From: Adiantum capillus-veneris
Taxonomy: Eukaryota; Streptophyta; Polypodiopsida; Polypodiales; Pteridaceae
DNA length: 64,000 nt
Direction: 5' to 3'
NCBI GenBank assembly: GCA_014529385.2
Contig: CM043950.1
Span: 64,004,935-64,068,934, forward strand
Shown: piece after piece, positions 10,232 through 22,040 of the stretch
How positions within the stretch are numbered: the stretch's first letter is position 1
Layout of the letters: each line of letters starts with the position of its first letter
Position numbers and translations under genes: made by a program
The notes under the pieces: model-generated
Database searches by the model: none
What the model was told of the DNA's origin: nothing
The model's input: only the letters and a program-made list of their open reading frames with translations

Positions 10232-11821
10232 TGTAACTTTTAATGGCCTAAAATCTTATTTGTAGCGGAAATTAGCATGAACATAGTGGGCATTTCATTA
10301 GAATAGATTCCTAATGAGAATTATAAGAGTGCTTGGGTGGAGAGAGCAACAAAAAGCATAACACCTAGTTAGAGAGCATCGACAATACTTTCAAAAGAGA
10401 GAGCAATTAAGCTATTGACAACAGTTGAGGACCGGATTTGCATGGAGCCGGTCCCCCCTCCAAAAGGCTTTGTATTATGGTTTCTCCCATCAAGAGAGAC
10501 ATTGTACAATACAATTCTTTGTGTTCCTTCAAGACTAGCTAGTGCAATGAAGATGGAAGCTTCATACACCAAGCAAAACACTTAATCAAACACAACTTGA
10601 ATTATCCCCGTTCTCAGACCCAAGACCTCACACACCTTCGAAGATGGTGAGAGCTAGCAGGGTATGAGAGTAGATTGAGAGGAAAAAGAAGTATCTTACG
10701 AGAAAGAAGTACATCTCCTCACATAATCACTCATATTAGCATAGCTTAGCTTAGTAATTAGCTTGGTAGAGAAGATGAGCATGCATTGAAGCTTGGCTCT
10801 TGGTTGGATTTGCATCCACATGCCAAGAGAGTGTTGATGTAGGCTTCTATCTCACAAGCTTGGAGTAGGTGATGAGCTCTCCATTAAAGCTTGGGAGGAG
10901 ATAGAGTATTTTCCCTTCACACATGGTCAAGTGTGAGAGTGTGAGTGTCAATGCCAAGCAAAAATCAGCCCCCTCTCTCTCTTGGGCGAGCCCTAGCTGC
11001 TAAGTTAGTCTGGCTTTTGCCTCATTGGACCTCCCCAGGTCAAGCCAATAGGGATTAAGCAGCATAAGTGATAGCCTTCTGACATGTGTCCCCCTTTCCC
11101 CTTTTGTGAGAGCTTTAGATAATTAAATAATTAAACTAAACTCTCATTGGACCCCTTTGCCTCCTGGCCAATAGGAATCAGGCAAGCCATGAGGCTCCTG
11201 AATGCTCATTGGACCCCTTGGGAGACTGCCCAATAGTCTTCTAGGACACTTAATTCTTATTGGTTTCTTTTATTAAATGTTTTTAAATTAATTAAACTAG
11301 ATTTACTCTAGCCTAATTCTCATTGGTCCACTTCAAGGGTCTTCCAATAGGAATTGGGCATACCTTGTGGGCATCTGGCCTAGGGAGCTGACATGTGTCC
11401 CTCATTCCCTTTGTGTAAAGGGAGCCTGTGTGTGTGTGTGTGGCTTTCTCTCTCATCCCCTAGCTTTGGGGCTCGCCCCCTCCCATGTAGGGATGTAGAA
11501 AGACTTTTTGGGCACACACTAAGCATCCAATTTTCCCTAAGGTTGACCTTTGGACACAACCTTTGAATTTTGGAACCTTAGCATTTTGGAAGTCTTAATG
11601 GGCTGAACCTTAGGGTCTTTTTAGCCCGTTGTTTCACATGGCTCTTTTGCAGATGGCCCCCCCTTTGGATCCCTATTTTCCCTCCTTTGGATCCCTACTG
11701 TGGCCGGTCTGCTAACTTAACCAATATTCTAGCTTTTTCTCCCTTGGCACTTCCACACATTAAATGATCAGTTTAATATGAGAAAATCATTTAGGAGAAT
11801 TAGATATTGATTATTATGACA
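10232..11821 (-). repeat. Gypsy IV 3' LTR
   Basis: 1590 bp, nearly identical to 17546-19135. It includes a (TG)n at about 11431-11442 and an array of ATTGG/CCAAT pentamers (separate entry). The frame at 10369-10581 recurs in the other LTR at 17683-17895 and is not considered a gene. Confidence 0.96.
11021..11357. promoter_or_regulatory. Array of paired ATTGG and CCAAT boxes in the Gypsy IV LTR
   Basis: ATTGG at 11024, 11146, 11208, 11259, 11322 and 11353; CCAAT at 11045, 11168, 11230 and 11344. Four ATTGG boxes are followed by a CCAAT 17-18 bases later, in repeats of the form TCATTGGACC...CCAATAGG. The array recurs at about 18340-18670 in the 5' LTR. In transcriptional sense it lies about 460-800 bases into the LTR, probably U3. 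CCAAT boxes bind NF-Y; a promoter role here is inference. Confidence 0.6.
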
Positions 11822-12179
11822 TTACCTCTCTCTTGAAATCATAGTCGTCCTCGACTATGGTGTAGAGAAGATAAAGCATATGCATGAGTCCTTTTCTTAG
11901 CGGGTAGAGGATCCCTATGTTACCCTACGACATCATTCCATAATGGATGACTAGTCCATTTGGCGCTTGAGAGCCTGAGGCTGCCGCAAGCATGTCTGCA
12001 CATTAGTCCTATCAGTCTTCCATAGTAGAGTGACAAGCTCTACTTGGTGTTCGGGAGACGTCGTCTCCGCAAACTTGATCTAAGCATGCATACTACTTCA
12101 TTTTTGTGCACAAATAAAGAAAAAGAGAGTCTTATAAGACAAAAATTTTTTGTTCATTTTTAACATTTTGTACATTTGC
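11822..12179 (-). other. Gypsy IV 3' untranslated region with polypurine tract
   Basis: Lies between the pol stop and the 3' LTR. The minus strand next to the LTR reads TTTCAAGAGAGAGGTAA (about 11822-11838), a plausible polypurine tract. No gene seen. Confidence 0.65.
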
Positions 12180-15100
12180 TTACTCTTGGGAAGCATTGTA
12201 AGCATTGACAAGGTTTAGGTTATCCTTTAATTGTATGCCTTGCATCCATCTAGCATCTTCAAAAGGATAATTCTTAAACTTAATAAGATATCGTCGGATA
12301 GTCTTACCGCCTCTTAATACCTTGTCTTCATGTCGGAGAATGGACTCGGGCTGCAGCACCTCCTCGTGGTCCTCGATCTCCGGTGGGTCTTCAATAGTTG
12401 GTTCTTGAGGTGGCTCTCCTTTGTAAGGCTTCAAAAGGCTCACATGAAAAGCATTGTGTATGAGCCAATGATTGGGCAACTTAAGTTGATAGGCCATCTC
12501 ATTGATTGGCCTAAGAATCTGGAAGGGACCATAGTACCTTTTTGCTAGTTTGGCATAGTACTTTTGGTGGCCCGTAGGATTCTTGCCCGTCGTGTGCCTT
12601 AATCGAGCCTTGGGAAATTTTAACAAGACCCAATCGTTTTCTTTAAAGGCTTGGGCTCTTCTGTGCTTGTCAGCAGCAGCCTTTTGCCTTTGCTGTGAGA
12701 TAGAGATAGCATCCTTAATCTTTTGGAAAGATTCTTGTAGGTCTCGGCTATACTCATCTGCAGCGAAGATCTTCCCATGTACCTTAAGTAGCAAGGGACT
12801 TTTTGATCTTCCCTCAATTACCTCGAAAGGTGCTTTTCCTGTAGAAGTATGTATAGTGTTATTGTAAGCATACTCTACTAAGGGTAAGTACTTCTCCCAT
12901 TGGGATCTTTGATCTACTTCCGTTACATAGGCTTTTAGTAGATCGAGAATAGTTAGGTTAGCTATTTCACTTTGGCCATCAGTTTGTGGATGATAGGCCG
13001 AAGAGAAGTTTAGCCTTGTTCCTAAATTCTCAAAGAGACCCTTCCAGAAATTACTGGTCATTCTAGGATCTCTATCCGACACTATGGACATTGGCAAGCC
13101 ATGGTACTTGAAAATTTGTGAAATGAAGAGGGTTGCCATTTGATGGGCTTTGATAGTCTTTTTGACAGGTATAAAATGAGCTTGTTTACTGAACCTGTCT
13201 ACTATCGTCCATATTCCCGTATTCCCATGGATAGACTTAGGCAATCCAAAGATAAAATCCATGGATATGCTCTCCCACGGTGAATTAGGGATTGGCAAGG
13301 GTTGAAGCAATCCAAGTTGCTTCCCTCTATCAAATTTTGTCTTTTGACATACCACACATTTGGAAACATACTCATGTATGTTCACTTTCATGGTAGGCCA
13401 ATAGAAATATGTTTCAATTCCCTTTAGGGTAGACTGAATCCCTCTATGCCCCGCATATGGGGGAGCATGAGATTCATACATTACTTTCTCACGTAGTGAG
13501 TTAGTAACGCATAGTCTATTGCCATAGAGAAGATAACCATCTTGTAAAGTAAATGGTTCTTCTTTCTTCCCTAATGCAAGGGCTGAAATCACATCTCTAA
13601 AATCGGGATCAATAGCATACTCATCTATCATTGAAGATAGATCATTGTGAGTTGCTATGGAAACCGCATTCACTCTCGGTCGTCTTGAGAGTGCATCGGC
13701 TACTTGATTATGCTTGCCAGCAATGTGAGCAATATGAAAATGAAATTGCGAAAGGAAATTTGCCCACCTCATTTGTTTGTCGGAGAGCTTGGTCTGCGTC
13801 ATGAAGTACTTAAGACTTTGGTGATCCGTTCGCAGAATGAAAGGAGTCCCCAATAAATAGTGCTTCCATGAGTCTAAGGCATGTAGAACTGCAAGGAGTT
13901 CTTTTTCGTATATGCCTAGAGCTTGCTCAACAGGGTCGAGCCTTCGACTCTCATAGCCTATGGCGTGCCCTTCTTGGAGCAAAACAGCCCCAAGGCAATC
14001 ACCACAAGCATCACATTGGACCTCAAATGGTTTTGAGAGATCCGGTAGTGTAAGCACAGGTTGAGAGATAAGCTTTTCTTTAAGCTTTTCGAAAGCATTG
14101 TTCTCCTTAGCAGACCACGTATACCTAACATTTTTCTTTGTTAGGTCATGTAATGGTCCCGCAATTTGTGAGAAATTTTCTATGAAGCGTCTATAGTATG
14201 CACACATACCTATAAAGCTTCTTAGTTCATGAAGATTCCTTGGTTTAGGCCATCCTTTTATTACCTCTAACTTGGATGGATCCATTTGGATTCCATCTTG
14301 AGAGATAATGTGACCTAAATATTGAATCTCTTGCAAGAAAAATTCACTTTTCTTTCGATTAACATAAAGTTTATTCTCTCTTAAAACTTGAAATATTACC
14401 TGGAGGTGTTGCTTGTGTTCCTCTAATGAATTAGAGTAGATGATAATATCATCAAAGAACACTCCAGTGAAGGTTCGATGAGGTCTGAACAGCTTCTCCA
14501 TCAAGCGGTTAAATGTGGCTGGTGCATTAGTCAAGCCAAAAGGCATGACAATGTATTCGTAAAGACCAAATGTAGTACGAAATGCGGTCTTTACAATGTC
14601 TTGATCAACTATCCTTATTTGATGATAGCCACTTTTTAGGTCAATCCTACTGAAGTAGGTCGATCCTTGTAGCTTATCAAATAGGTCTTCTACCCGTGGA
14701 ACGGGAAACCTATTCTTGATAGTGATCCTATTTAGTGCTCTATAGTCGACACACATACGATATGTGCCGTCTTTCTTTTGCACTAATAGCACATGTGAGC
14801 AAAATGGAGATGAGCTAGGCCTAACCATGCCCTTCTCAATTAACTCATGCACTTGCCGCATAATCTCCTCTTGTTGAGCTTGAGAAACTCTATAAGGAGG
14901 TTTGTTAGGCGGTGAACTTCCTGGAAGAAGTTCAATTGCATGGTCGTCATTACCTCGTTTAGGAGGTAGCTCAGAAGGGATGTCGTCAATAAAGACATCT
15001 TGAAACCCCTTGAGAAAATTGGATAACTCTAATTCCTTTTGGTTGCTTTTATTTTCTTTTGCTAAAGCATTAGGTTCATTTTGAGAATCTTTAACAAAAA

Positions 15101-16578
15101 TCATGTACACGGAAATAGAGCTCTTTATTGACTTGTTGAAAGCTGGTGTATGTACAATGGGGATGGTGTTACCCATCTCCCTAGCATCTATATACAAGTC
15201 CTTTTCGCTGAACTTAAAGGAGATTCTCCTTTCAGGAAATTTAACATGGGCAGCCAGACGGTCAAACCATGGTGCCCCTAGGATTACATCCTCATGCTTG
15301 AGAGGAGAGATAAAGAAATCCTCTTTGTCCACATAGCCTTGGACATGAAGCCTCAATTTCCCGATTAAGGGAGTGACTGAAGCTTCTTGCCCCTTGAAGG
15401 CACTGTCTGCGGGTAGGATATCTCCCATCTCGTAGGATTGTATGCCTAGCTTGGTGGCTAACTCCATAGATATGAAATTGTGAGTAGAACCAGGGTCAAA
15501 GAGAATAAAAGCATCATGTTCTCTTACCTTTCCCCAAGCATGGCATAGAGGAGATCCTTTGTGGTGAGTTTGGTGAATCTCCTCCTCTTGGATTTCAACC
15601 AAAGAAGCTCTAGGAGGATCTTGGCGGTTGTTCTTTTGGGGACAAGCGCGGTACGCATGCCCTTGTTCGCCGCACTTGAAACACCGGTTATCTTTACGAT
15701 AACGCTCAAGCTCTTCAGGAGAGAGTTTATTCTTTCCTTTGTAAACTCCCTTCTCTTTAGCTTTGTTGGAATTGCCCTTAGGAGACTTTTGGACATTCTC
15801 CTTCCCCTTAGGCTCATTGGAACCTTTGTTTTCCGGGGGCTTATTATTTCTTTTACCCCCCGTTTGGAAATTGATTCGCGAGGCCACCATAGTATGGTGT
15901 ATTACCGCCGATATGGTACGTGGCCTTTGGGAGTTGACATACTCCGCCATTTCTTCGGTTAAGCCCGCACAAAATTGTTGCTTTTGCTCTCCAAAATCCA
16001 ACTTTTTGAAGACAGTGGCTTTGAGTTGTAGGTCCCAAAACTTGTCTGCATATTTGTGGATGGATTCATTGGGAGAGAGCTTTAAGCTTCGCCATTCGGT
16101 GAGTACTTTGTCTTTGGCATCGGTGGCCAAAAACTGCTTCATAATGGAAGCTCTTAAAGCCTTCCATGTTCGTGGAGCTTCACCGTTTGCTCGTAGGCTA
16201 GACCACCATTGTCTGGCGGACTTTTGAAAGTGCATAGCTACATGGCGTAGCTTAGAGGACTCCGTGAAGCCCTCATCTCCAAACGCCGCATCGAATTGCT
16301 GGATAAAGGCCAAAACTTTGTCTGTAGCACCGAAGGTGCCATCATAGGTAAGGAAAGAGATGCTCTTCCCTCCCTCTTTGAATTTCTTCAGCTTGGACGA
16401 CCTCTTCCATGCGGCATAGGATTTCCTATGGCCTCTTCTTTTTGATGGTTCAAAAGTTGCACCATCACTTTCTTCAGAAGATGAAGAATTTGAAGAAGGT
16501 GGAGAAGAGGGTGACCTCTTTCTCGCCTTTTTCTTGTCTTGATCTTTGTCGTCTTCACCATAGCTTTCAAAGAGGAAG
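12180..16578 (-). CDS. Gypsy IV gag-pol (capsid to chromodomain)
   Basis: One open frame from about 16578 down to the stop at 12180. Capsid (QQFDAAFG, ARQWWSSLR), zinc knuckle CFKCGEQGHAYRAC, protease LFDPGSTHNFIS, RT with RMCVDYRALN and FFDDIIIYS, RNase H (QCDACGDCLGAVL, TDHQSLKYF), integrase HHCC region (HRGIQSTLKG, CVVCQKTK) and core MDFI / SDRD / QTDGQSE. It ends in a chromodomain (RRYLIKFKNYPFEDARWM). Catalytic residues of RT and integrase look intact. The protease has DPG rather than DTG/DSG, as in Gypsy VI, so this is probably a lineage feature. The start codon is upstream, across a frameshift. Confidence 0.95.
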
Positions 16579-17128
16579 AGGATGAAGAAGATGGAGAAGA
16601 GGGTGTCCTCTTTCTCGCCTTTTTCTTCTCTTGCTTTTTATCATCCCTCTTTGAATTATGGCGTGGAGAAGAGTGTGATGGTCTTCTCCGCTTTGGTGGT
16701 GATGGAGAGCGTTTAGCCCGCCGTCTTCGTGGAGCCATCTCCGCCGAGGTGGCGGGAGACTCGCTTCTTTCTCGTTCCTTCGGTGGAGGCTCTTGAGTTC
16801 TCCTTTGGGAAGGAGATGCATCATCAAGAAGTAAGTTCTTGAGCCCTTCATATGGATTCTCTTCTTCTTCCCGAATCGGAGAGAGACCTCTTTTGGTAAT
16901 CTCACAAGGAGGCTTCCTAGGTGTTCTCTCGTCATGGTGATGAGCTTGGAGAATCCCGTGAGCATGGAGCTGCCGTTGCACTTCACTTTGGAGAGATGGA
17001 TTGCCCATGGCTTGTTGAAGCCTAGAAACAAGATAATTAACAAGCATTGAAGCATCATTAGTAGCTTGCTCATGAGCAAAATCAAAGTTATCAACATTAA
17101 TTTCACTCTCTTTAATATTGTCAGCCAT
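16570..17128 (-). pseudogene. Gypsy IV gag N-terminus, shifted from the main frame
   Basis: The ATG at 17128 starts MADNIKESEINVDNFDFAHE. An acidic/helical head is followed by a long Ser-Arg-Lys-Pro-rich tail (residues about 130-190). The frame must shift near 16575 to join the capsid frame. The tail contains two tandem copies of a ~95-base unit. The upstream copy reads TCTTTGAA where the downstream copy has TCTTCTGAA, so a one-base loss by the upstream copy is the likely cause. Programmed frameshifting is less likely, since no slippery heptamer is visible. Confidence 0.8.
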
Positions 17129-17532
17129 TCTAACAACTTTTAGGTGTAAACTTTTTAGGTGTACTTTGGCACTTCAAGCCCTAGTTGCTACTCCTCTTTA
17201 CCCCTTTAGAAAAAGCACTCAAGCTACTGTACCCGCGGCTCGAATACCATTAATTGCAAGGAATAGAAGAGAGGGTCTTTCGACACCAAAACAGCACCGG
17301 CTCCTGTCAAGCTTCTAATAGCTCAATAGTGGTTAAGCCGTAGGCAAGCCCCGTAGGACTCCATTATTAAGACCATAGCTCTCGACGGTGATGCCCCGTT
17401 AACTGCACAAAGGCAGGCGCACTGAAAGGCTGAAAAATCCCTATTCTACTTACTCACAGGCAATTAATAATACCAACCATTTGTAGCTAGCTTGAGGACC
17501 TCCCCTCTTGAGCAAGAAAAGAGAAACCTTGA
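17129..17532 (-). other. Gypsy IV 5' leader
   Basis: A non-coding leader between PBS and gag start. It contains no recognisable gene. Confidence 0.7.
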
Positions 17533-17544
17533 GCTCTGATACCA
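17533..17544 (-). promoter_or_regulatory. Primer-binding site of Gypsy IV (tRNA-iMet type)
   Basis: The minus strand reads TGGTATCAGAGC one base inside the 5' LTR, the same initiator-Met match used by Copia I and II. Confidence 0.93.
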
Positions 17545-17545
17545 A

Positions 17546-19135
17546 TGTAACTTTTAATGGCCTAAAATCTTATTTGTAGCGGAAATTAGCATGAACATAG
17601 TGGGCATTTCATTAGAATAGATTCCTAATGAGAATTATAAGAGTGCTTGGGTGGAGAGAGCAACAAAAAGCATAACACCTAGTTAGAGAGCATCGACAAT
17701 ACTTTCAAAAGAGAGAGCAATTAAGCTATTGACAACAGTTGAGGACCGGATTTGCATGGAGCCGGTCCCCCCTCCAAAAGGCTTTGTATTATGGTTTCTC
17801 CCATCAAGAGAGACATTGTACAATACAATTCTTTGTGTTCCTTCAAGACTAGCTAGTGCAATGAAGATGGAAGCTTCATACACCAAGCAAAACACTTAAT
17901 CAAACACAACTTGAATTATCCCCGTTCTCAGACCCAAGACCTCACACACCTTCGAAGATGGTGAGAGCTAGCAGGGTATGAGAGTAGATTGAGAGGAAAA
18001 AGAAGTATCTTACGAGAAAGAAGTACATCTCCTCACATAATCACTCATATTAGCATAGCTTAGCTTAGTAATTAGCTTGGTAGAGAAGATGAGCATGCAT
18101 TGAAGCTTGGCTCTTGGTTGGATTTGCATCCACATGCCAAGAGAGTGTTGATGTAGGCTTCTATCTCACAAGCTTGGAGTAGGTGATGAGCTCTCCATTA
18201 AAGCTTGGGAGGAGATAGAGTATTTTCCCTTCACACATGGTCAAGTGTGAGAGTGTGAGTGTCAATGCCAAGCAAAAATCAGCCCCCTCTCTCTCTTGGG
18301 CGAGCCCTAGCTGCTAAGTTAGTCTGGCTTTTGCCTCATTGGACCTCCCCAGGTCAAGCCAATAGGGATTAAGCAGCATAAGTGATAGCCTTCTGACATG
18401 TGTCCCCCTTTCCCCTTTTGTGAGAGCTTTAGATAATTAAATAATTAAACTAAACTCTCATTGGACCCCTTTGCCTCCTGGCCAATAGGAATCAGGCAAG
18501 CCATGAGGCTCCTGAATGCTCATTGGACCCCTTAGGAGACTGCCCAATAGTCTTCTAGGACACTTAATTCTTATTGGTTTCTTTTATTAAATGTTTTTAA
18601 ATTAATTAAACTAGATTTACTCTAGCCTAATTCTCATTGGTCCACTTCAAGGGTCTTCCAATAGGAATTGGGCATACCTTGTGGGCATCTGGCCTAGGGA
18701 GCTGACATGTGTCCCTCATTCCCTTTGTGTAAAGGGAGCCTGTGTGTGTGTGTGTGGCTTTCTCTCTCATCCCCTAGCTTTGGGGCTCGCCCCCTCCCAT
18801 GTAGGGATGTAGAAAGACTTTTTGGGCACACACTAAGCATCCAATTTTCCCTAAGGTTGACCTTTGGACACAACCTTTGAATTTTGGAACCTTAGCATTT
18901 TGGAAGTCTTAATGGGCTGAACCTTAGGGTCTTTTTAGCCCGTTGTTTCACATGGCTCTTTTGCAGATGGCCCCCCCTTTGGATCCCTATTTTCCCTCCT
19001 TTGGATCCCTACTGTGGCCGGTCTGCTAACTTAACCAATATTCTAGCTTTTTCTCCCTTGGCACTTCCCCACATTAAATGATAAGTTTAATATGAGAAAA
19101 TCATTTAGGAGAATTAGATATTGATTATTATGACA
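17546..19135 (-). repeat. Gypsy IV 5' LTR
   Basis: 1590 bp, the partner of 10232-11821. Substitutions noticed: one in the CCCCTTRGGAG segment and two within 70 bases of the outer end (TTCCMCACATT, GATMAGTTT). CAATC follows immediately. Confidence 0.96.
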
Positions 19136-19140
19136 CAATC

Positions 19141-20786
19141 TGAGCCCACAAGTGATAGCTTTACCTTTCCAAGTCTAGCTCATCTTTCCCTTGATGACAC
19201 CACGGCTACCATGCGTGCCCCAATGATGGGCATGCCAAGAAACACACCATGTACCTCATTTGTTAGTAAAGCACCGCTACATGGTAGCTCAATGCCTGCA
19301 ATAGTACCTACAAGTGTGTACCAATCGTATACACCCATGGGTCCTCGTACTCATGTAGTTCCTACCCCTCCCATTGTTTCAACAACCTATGATCTACAAC
19401 CACAACACCTAAATTCTTATTTCCATGGGAATATATCGGCTAGCATTAGCATGTCACATCCAACGTCTGCTATGCCTAGGGCCACACATATGAACTTTGG
19501 GCCACCACAGCACAACATCATACCCAACGTGGAACCCAAGGGCTTCCTATGCACCAAGCCCAATGCCAATACCTACTCCACATATAGTCTCTAGAGCGCC
19601 TTCACCCACGGTGCCTGCTCACTCAGGTGACTTGGCAACATTTGCTCAAGCTATTGGTCGATCTATTGCTGAGAATATGCGTAACACACCTGATAGAGAG
19701 CCTAGAAGTATGGCAGTACAAATAGCCAAGCTCACACAAAAATTTAGTGGAGACGGGGATGTGAGAAAGCATATTGAAGTGTTTGAACAAATATCCGATT
19801 GTCTAGGAGAACACAATGACCTGCATAAGAGTAATGATTTAAGCCTAACCTTAAGTGGGAAGGCAGGGGATTGGTATAGAACCCTAAGGGTGGAAGAAAA
19901 AACGATTTACCCTACTCTTAGGATACTGTTCTTGAAAGAATACATACGAGAGGGAGTGCTTTGGGGTGTAGCCTCTCAGCTCCAGAAAGCCCAACGAGAG
20001 GAAGGAGAGTCGGTGAGAGACTTTATTAGTCACTTGAAGCATTTGAATTCTCGTTGTAATCCAAATGAGCGCTTCAATAATAATCAATTGCTTGATAGAT
20101 TCATTAGGGGATTACGACATGAGGATATCTACAATGGCCTAGTCATTAGAGGTATCACCACTTGGAAAGCAGTCACCACCAAAGAGATCCAATTGGAGGA
20201 TAATTTAACGATTCAAGGAGAAAGAGTGTCTGTTGAGCCTAAATCTATTAGCTCGCAAGCATCAGGGCATCAGCCAATGACCCTAAAGCCTATTGCTAAG
20301 GAGCCAAAGATATATGAGATGACTTTAGCAGATCTCACCAAGGCCATTCAAGAGAGTCTTAGAGACAATCGTGCTCCGCAAAACAATCATATGTATCCAA
20401 GAAGGGAGCAACAATGGTGCTCAGTATGCTATGGACCACATAGTACCAGTGAATGCCCTACTTTTATAGTAAAATTCAATGGGAATTGCAATGCTTGTGG
20501 AAGGTATGGTCATCAAGCTAAGGATTGCATAGTATTTAAGCGCGCGATAGCCAATAGACCAACCTTAGCATGGACAGACACACCTCGAGTGCCTGCATTG
20601 ATGTCGGCCCCACCTCTTGAACAAACAGCACAACACATGGTCCCTAGGGTCCAAAATGTTGTTCAAACAACACCTTTACCACCTCCAGTGCTAGGACCGC
20701 AACCACCACATCCGAGAATCACTTCTGTGAATCAAGTAGGTTGTGAGTCATCTATTGCTTGTTTGGAAGGGTGTGAGGAAGAATGA
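19141..20786 (+). pseudogene. Element III gag, capsid and first two zinc knuckles
   Basis: Resumes the split gag. A Pro/Met/His/Thr-rich stretch runs to about 19600, with a frame change near 19550. A Retrotrans_gag-like capsid follows (KLTQKFSGDGDVRKHIEVFE, GDWYRTLRV, FISHLKHLNSRCNPNERF). Two knuckles follow: CSVCYGPHSTSEC (CX2CX3HX4C) and CNACGRYGHQAKDC (CX2CX4HX4C). The C-terminus is Pro-rich and stops at 20784-20786. The capsid and knuckles are clear; the joined protein would need frame repairs. Confidence 0.85.
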
Positions 20787-21290
20787 TAGATCCTAATATT
20801 GCCTCTGGGATGGATGTGCTTGAAGAAAGTCCACAATACTACATGGAGGACTATTGGGGACAAGTCAAACCTGTCTATCAAGTGGCTGCTCTTGCGGCAA
20901 GAGGCCAAAATATCAATTACACTGCTAAGAGACCACCTCTTTAATGCTATGAGTGTGGAGGTCCACATCGTGTAGCCAAGTGTCCTATTAGGCTACAAAA
21001 GAGCACCACACTAATGCAAACCAGTCAAGCGAGCATGTCTACAATGCCGATACTCATGTGTAATCGATGTGGCATAGATCATTTGATTGCCCAATGTCCA
21101 AATAATCCAAATGCACCGAAGATCACGCCATTAAACTTGATTGAAGTTACCAAGAAGCCATCACAAAGCACACCTGTGGTACCAATAAACATACTCACAC
21201 GATCGATGCTCCAAAAACAGAATTATATTCTTGAGGAAAGAGACACGGCATCAATTGCCCAATCTCAGAAAAAGAAGAAAACACGAAGTT
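20787..21290 (+). pseudogene. Element III third and fourth zinc knuckles
   Basis: After the gag stop, a second frame reads CYECGGPHRVAKC (near 20948-20986, directly after an in-frame TAA) and CNRCGIDHLIAQC (near 21060-21100). Both are CX2CX3HX4C, the short-spaced knuckle seen in plant gag/aspartic-protease proteins. The frame then runs into a Lys-rich end at 21290. Confidence 0.75.
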
Positions 21291-22040
21291 GACTTAAAAT
21301 CATGGGAAAGTGGGTGTACTCACTTCTTGATGGAAAGAATGTTTTCAGAGGGACTACCTGATCCTATCGAAGAAATGGAGATCCCATCTTCCCCACGTCA
21401 AGGGACTGAAGTCCAAAAGGTGTTGTTAAACATTGCCAAATTGATGGATTTCATGTCTTCAGAAGTTAGAACCACCATCATGTCCAAACTATATAAAGAC
21501 CCTGAGCTAGTCTCAGCTCTTCGAGCCTTACTCAATGGAGAACTGAAGTTTGGGCTACCACAATTTGCACAGATGGATGGAGCTGGGGAGATGCCAATAG
21601 AGGAGGAACACTTAGATCCACAACCCAACTTAGATGAGAACCTTGTTATAGACATACATGTTAACAAGTTGGGACAATACTTTGAGGGTGATGAATCCAA
21701 TGCGACCATACCAATCACTATTAAAGGATTAACTGTAAAGGGAATCCTTGATGGTGACGCTGGGGTTAGCATTGTGACTAAAAATTGCTGGGAAACTATG
21801 GGAAGACCTCACCTTGCGACCACAACCATAGTAGTGAAGATGGCCAATGGGTCTATTGTTAAACCTATTGGGATGCTAGAAAATCTCAAGATCAAGGTCT
21901 TTGGACATAAAATAAGAGTTACCTTCATTGTTATGGATTTCTCCAAGCACACTATGGCATCTGAAATGATCTTAGGACATCCCTTCATAAGGGAAGCAAA
22001 AATGGTGCATGACTGGTCTAAAAACCATGTCTACTTGTAG
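21231..22040 (+). CDS. Element III aspartic protease region
   Basis: The frame overlaps the previous one by about 60 bases. The retropepsin-like part (about residues 160-265) contains TIKGLTVKGILDGDAGVSIV, the position of the active-site Asp, and later MASEMILGHPFIREAK, which matches the ILG-containing second half of plant retroviral-type proteases. The active site is DGDAG rather than the usual DTG/DSG or the DGG/DGA of related plant elements. The frame stops at 22040 with no RT following. Confidence 0.75.
   Translation: MRKETRHQLPNLRKRRKHEVDLKSWESGCTHFLMERMFSEGLPDPIEEMEIPSSPRQGTEVQKVLLNIAKLMDFMSSEVRTTIMSKLYKDPELVSALRALLNGELKFGLPQFAQMDGAGEMPIEEEHLDPQPNLDENLVIDIHVNKLGQYFEGDESNATIPITIKGLTVKGILDGDAGVSIVTKNCWETMGRPHLATTTIVVKMANGSIVKPIGMLENLKIKVFGHKIRVTFIVMDFSKHTMASEMILGHPFIREAKMVHDWSKNHVYL

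Larger units (their letters stand above)
10232..19135 (-). mobile_element. Gypsy IV: young, nearly intact chromovirus
   Basis: 8904 bp, with two LTRs of exactly 1590 bp (TGTAAC...TATGACA) and a perfect TSD CAATC at 10227-10231 and 19136-19140. It carries gag, protease, RT, RNase H, integrase and a C-terminal chromodomain, in Ty3/Gypsy order. By eye I find only about three LTR differences, so insertion was recent. One frameshift in gag separates it from a full polyprotein. It lies inside the gag of element III. Confidence 0.97.

Noticed and set aside
10369-10581. A 70-codon minus-strand ORF repeated exactly at 17683-17895
   Set aside because: It lies in both LTRs of Gypsy IV; identity reflects the young LTR pair, not gene conservation.
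15490-15520. Protease of Gypsy IV inactive because it has DPG in place of DTG/DSG
   Set aside because: Gypsy VI has the same DPG and other plant Gypsy elements are known to carry it, so it is a lineage trait rather than damage.
16567-17136. Programmed -1 frameshift between gag and pol of Gypsy IV
   Set aside because: No slippery heptamer is seen, and the downstream duplicate of the same segment shows the base that is missing.
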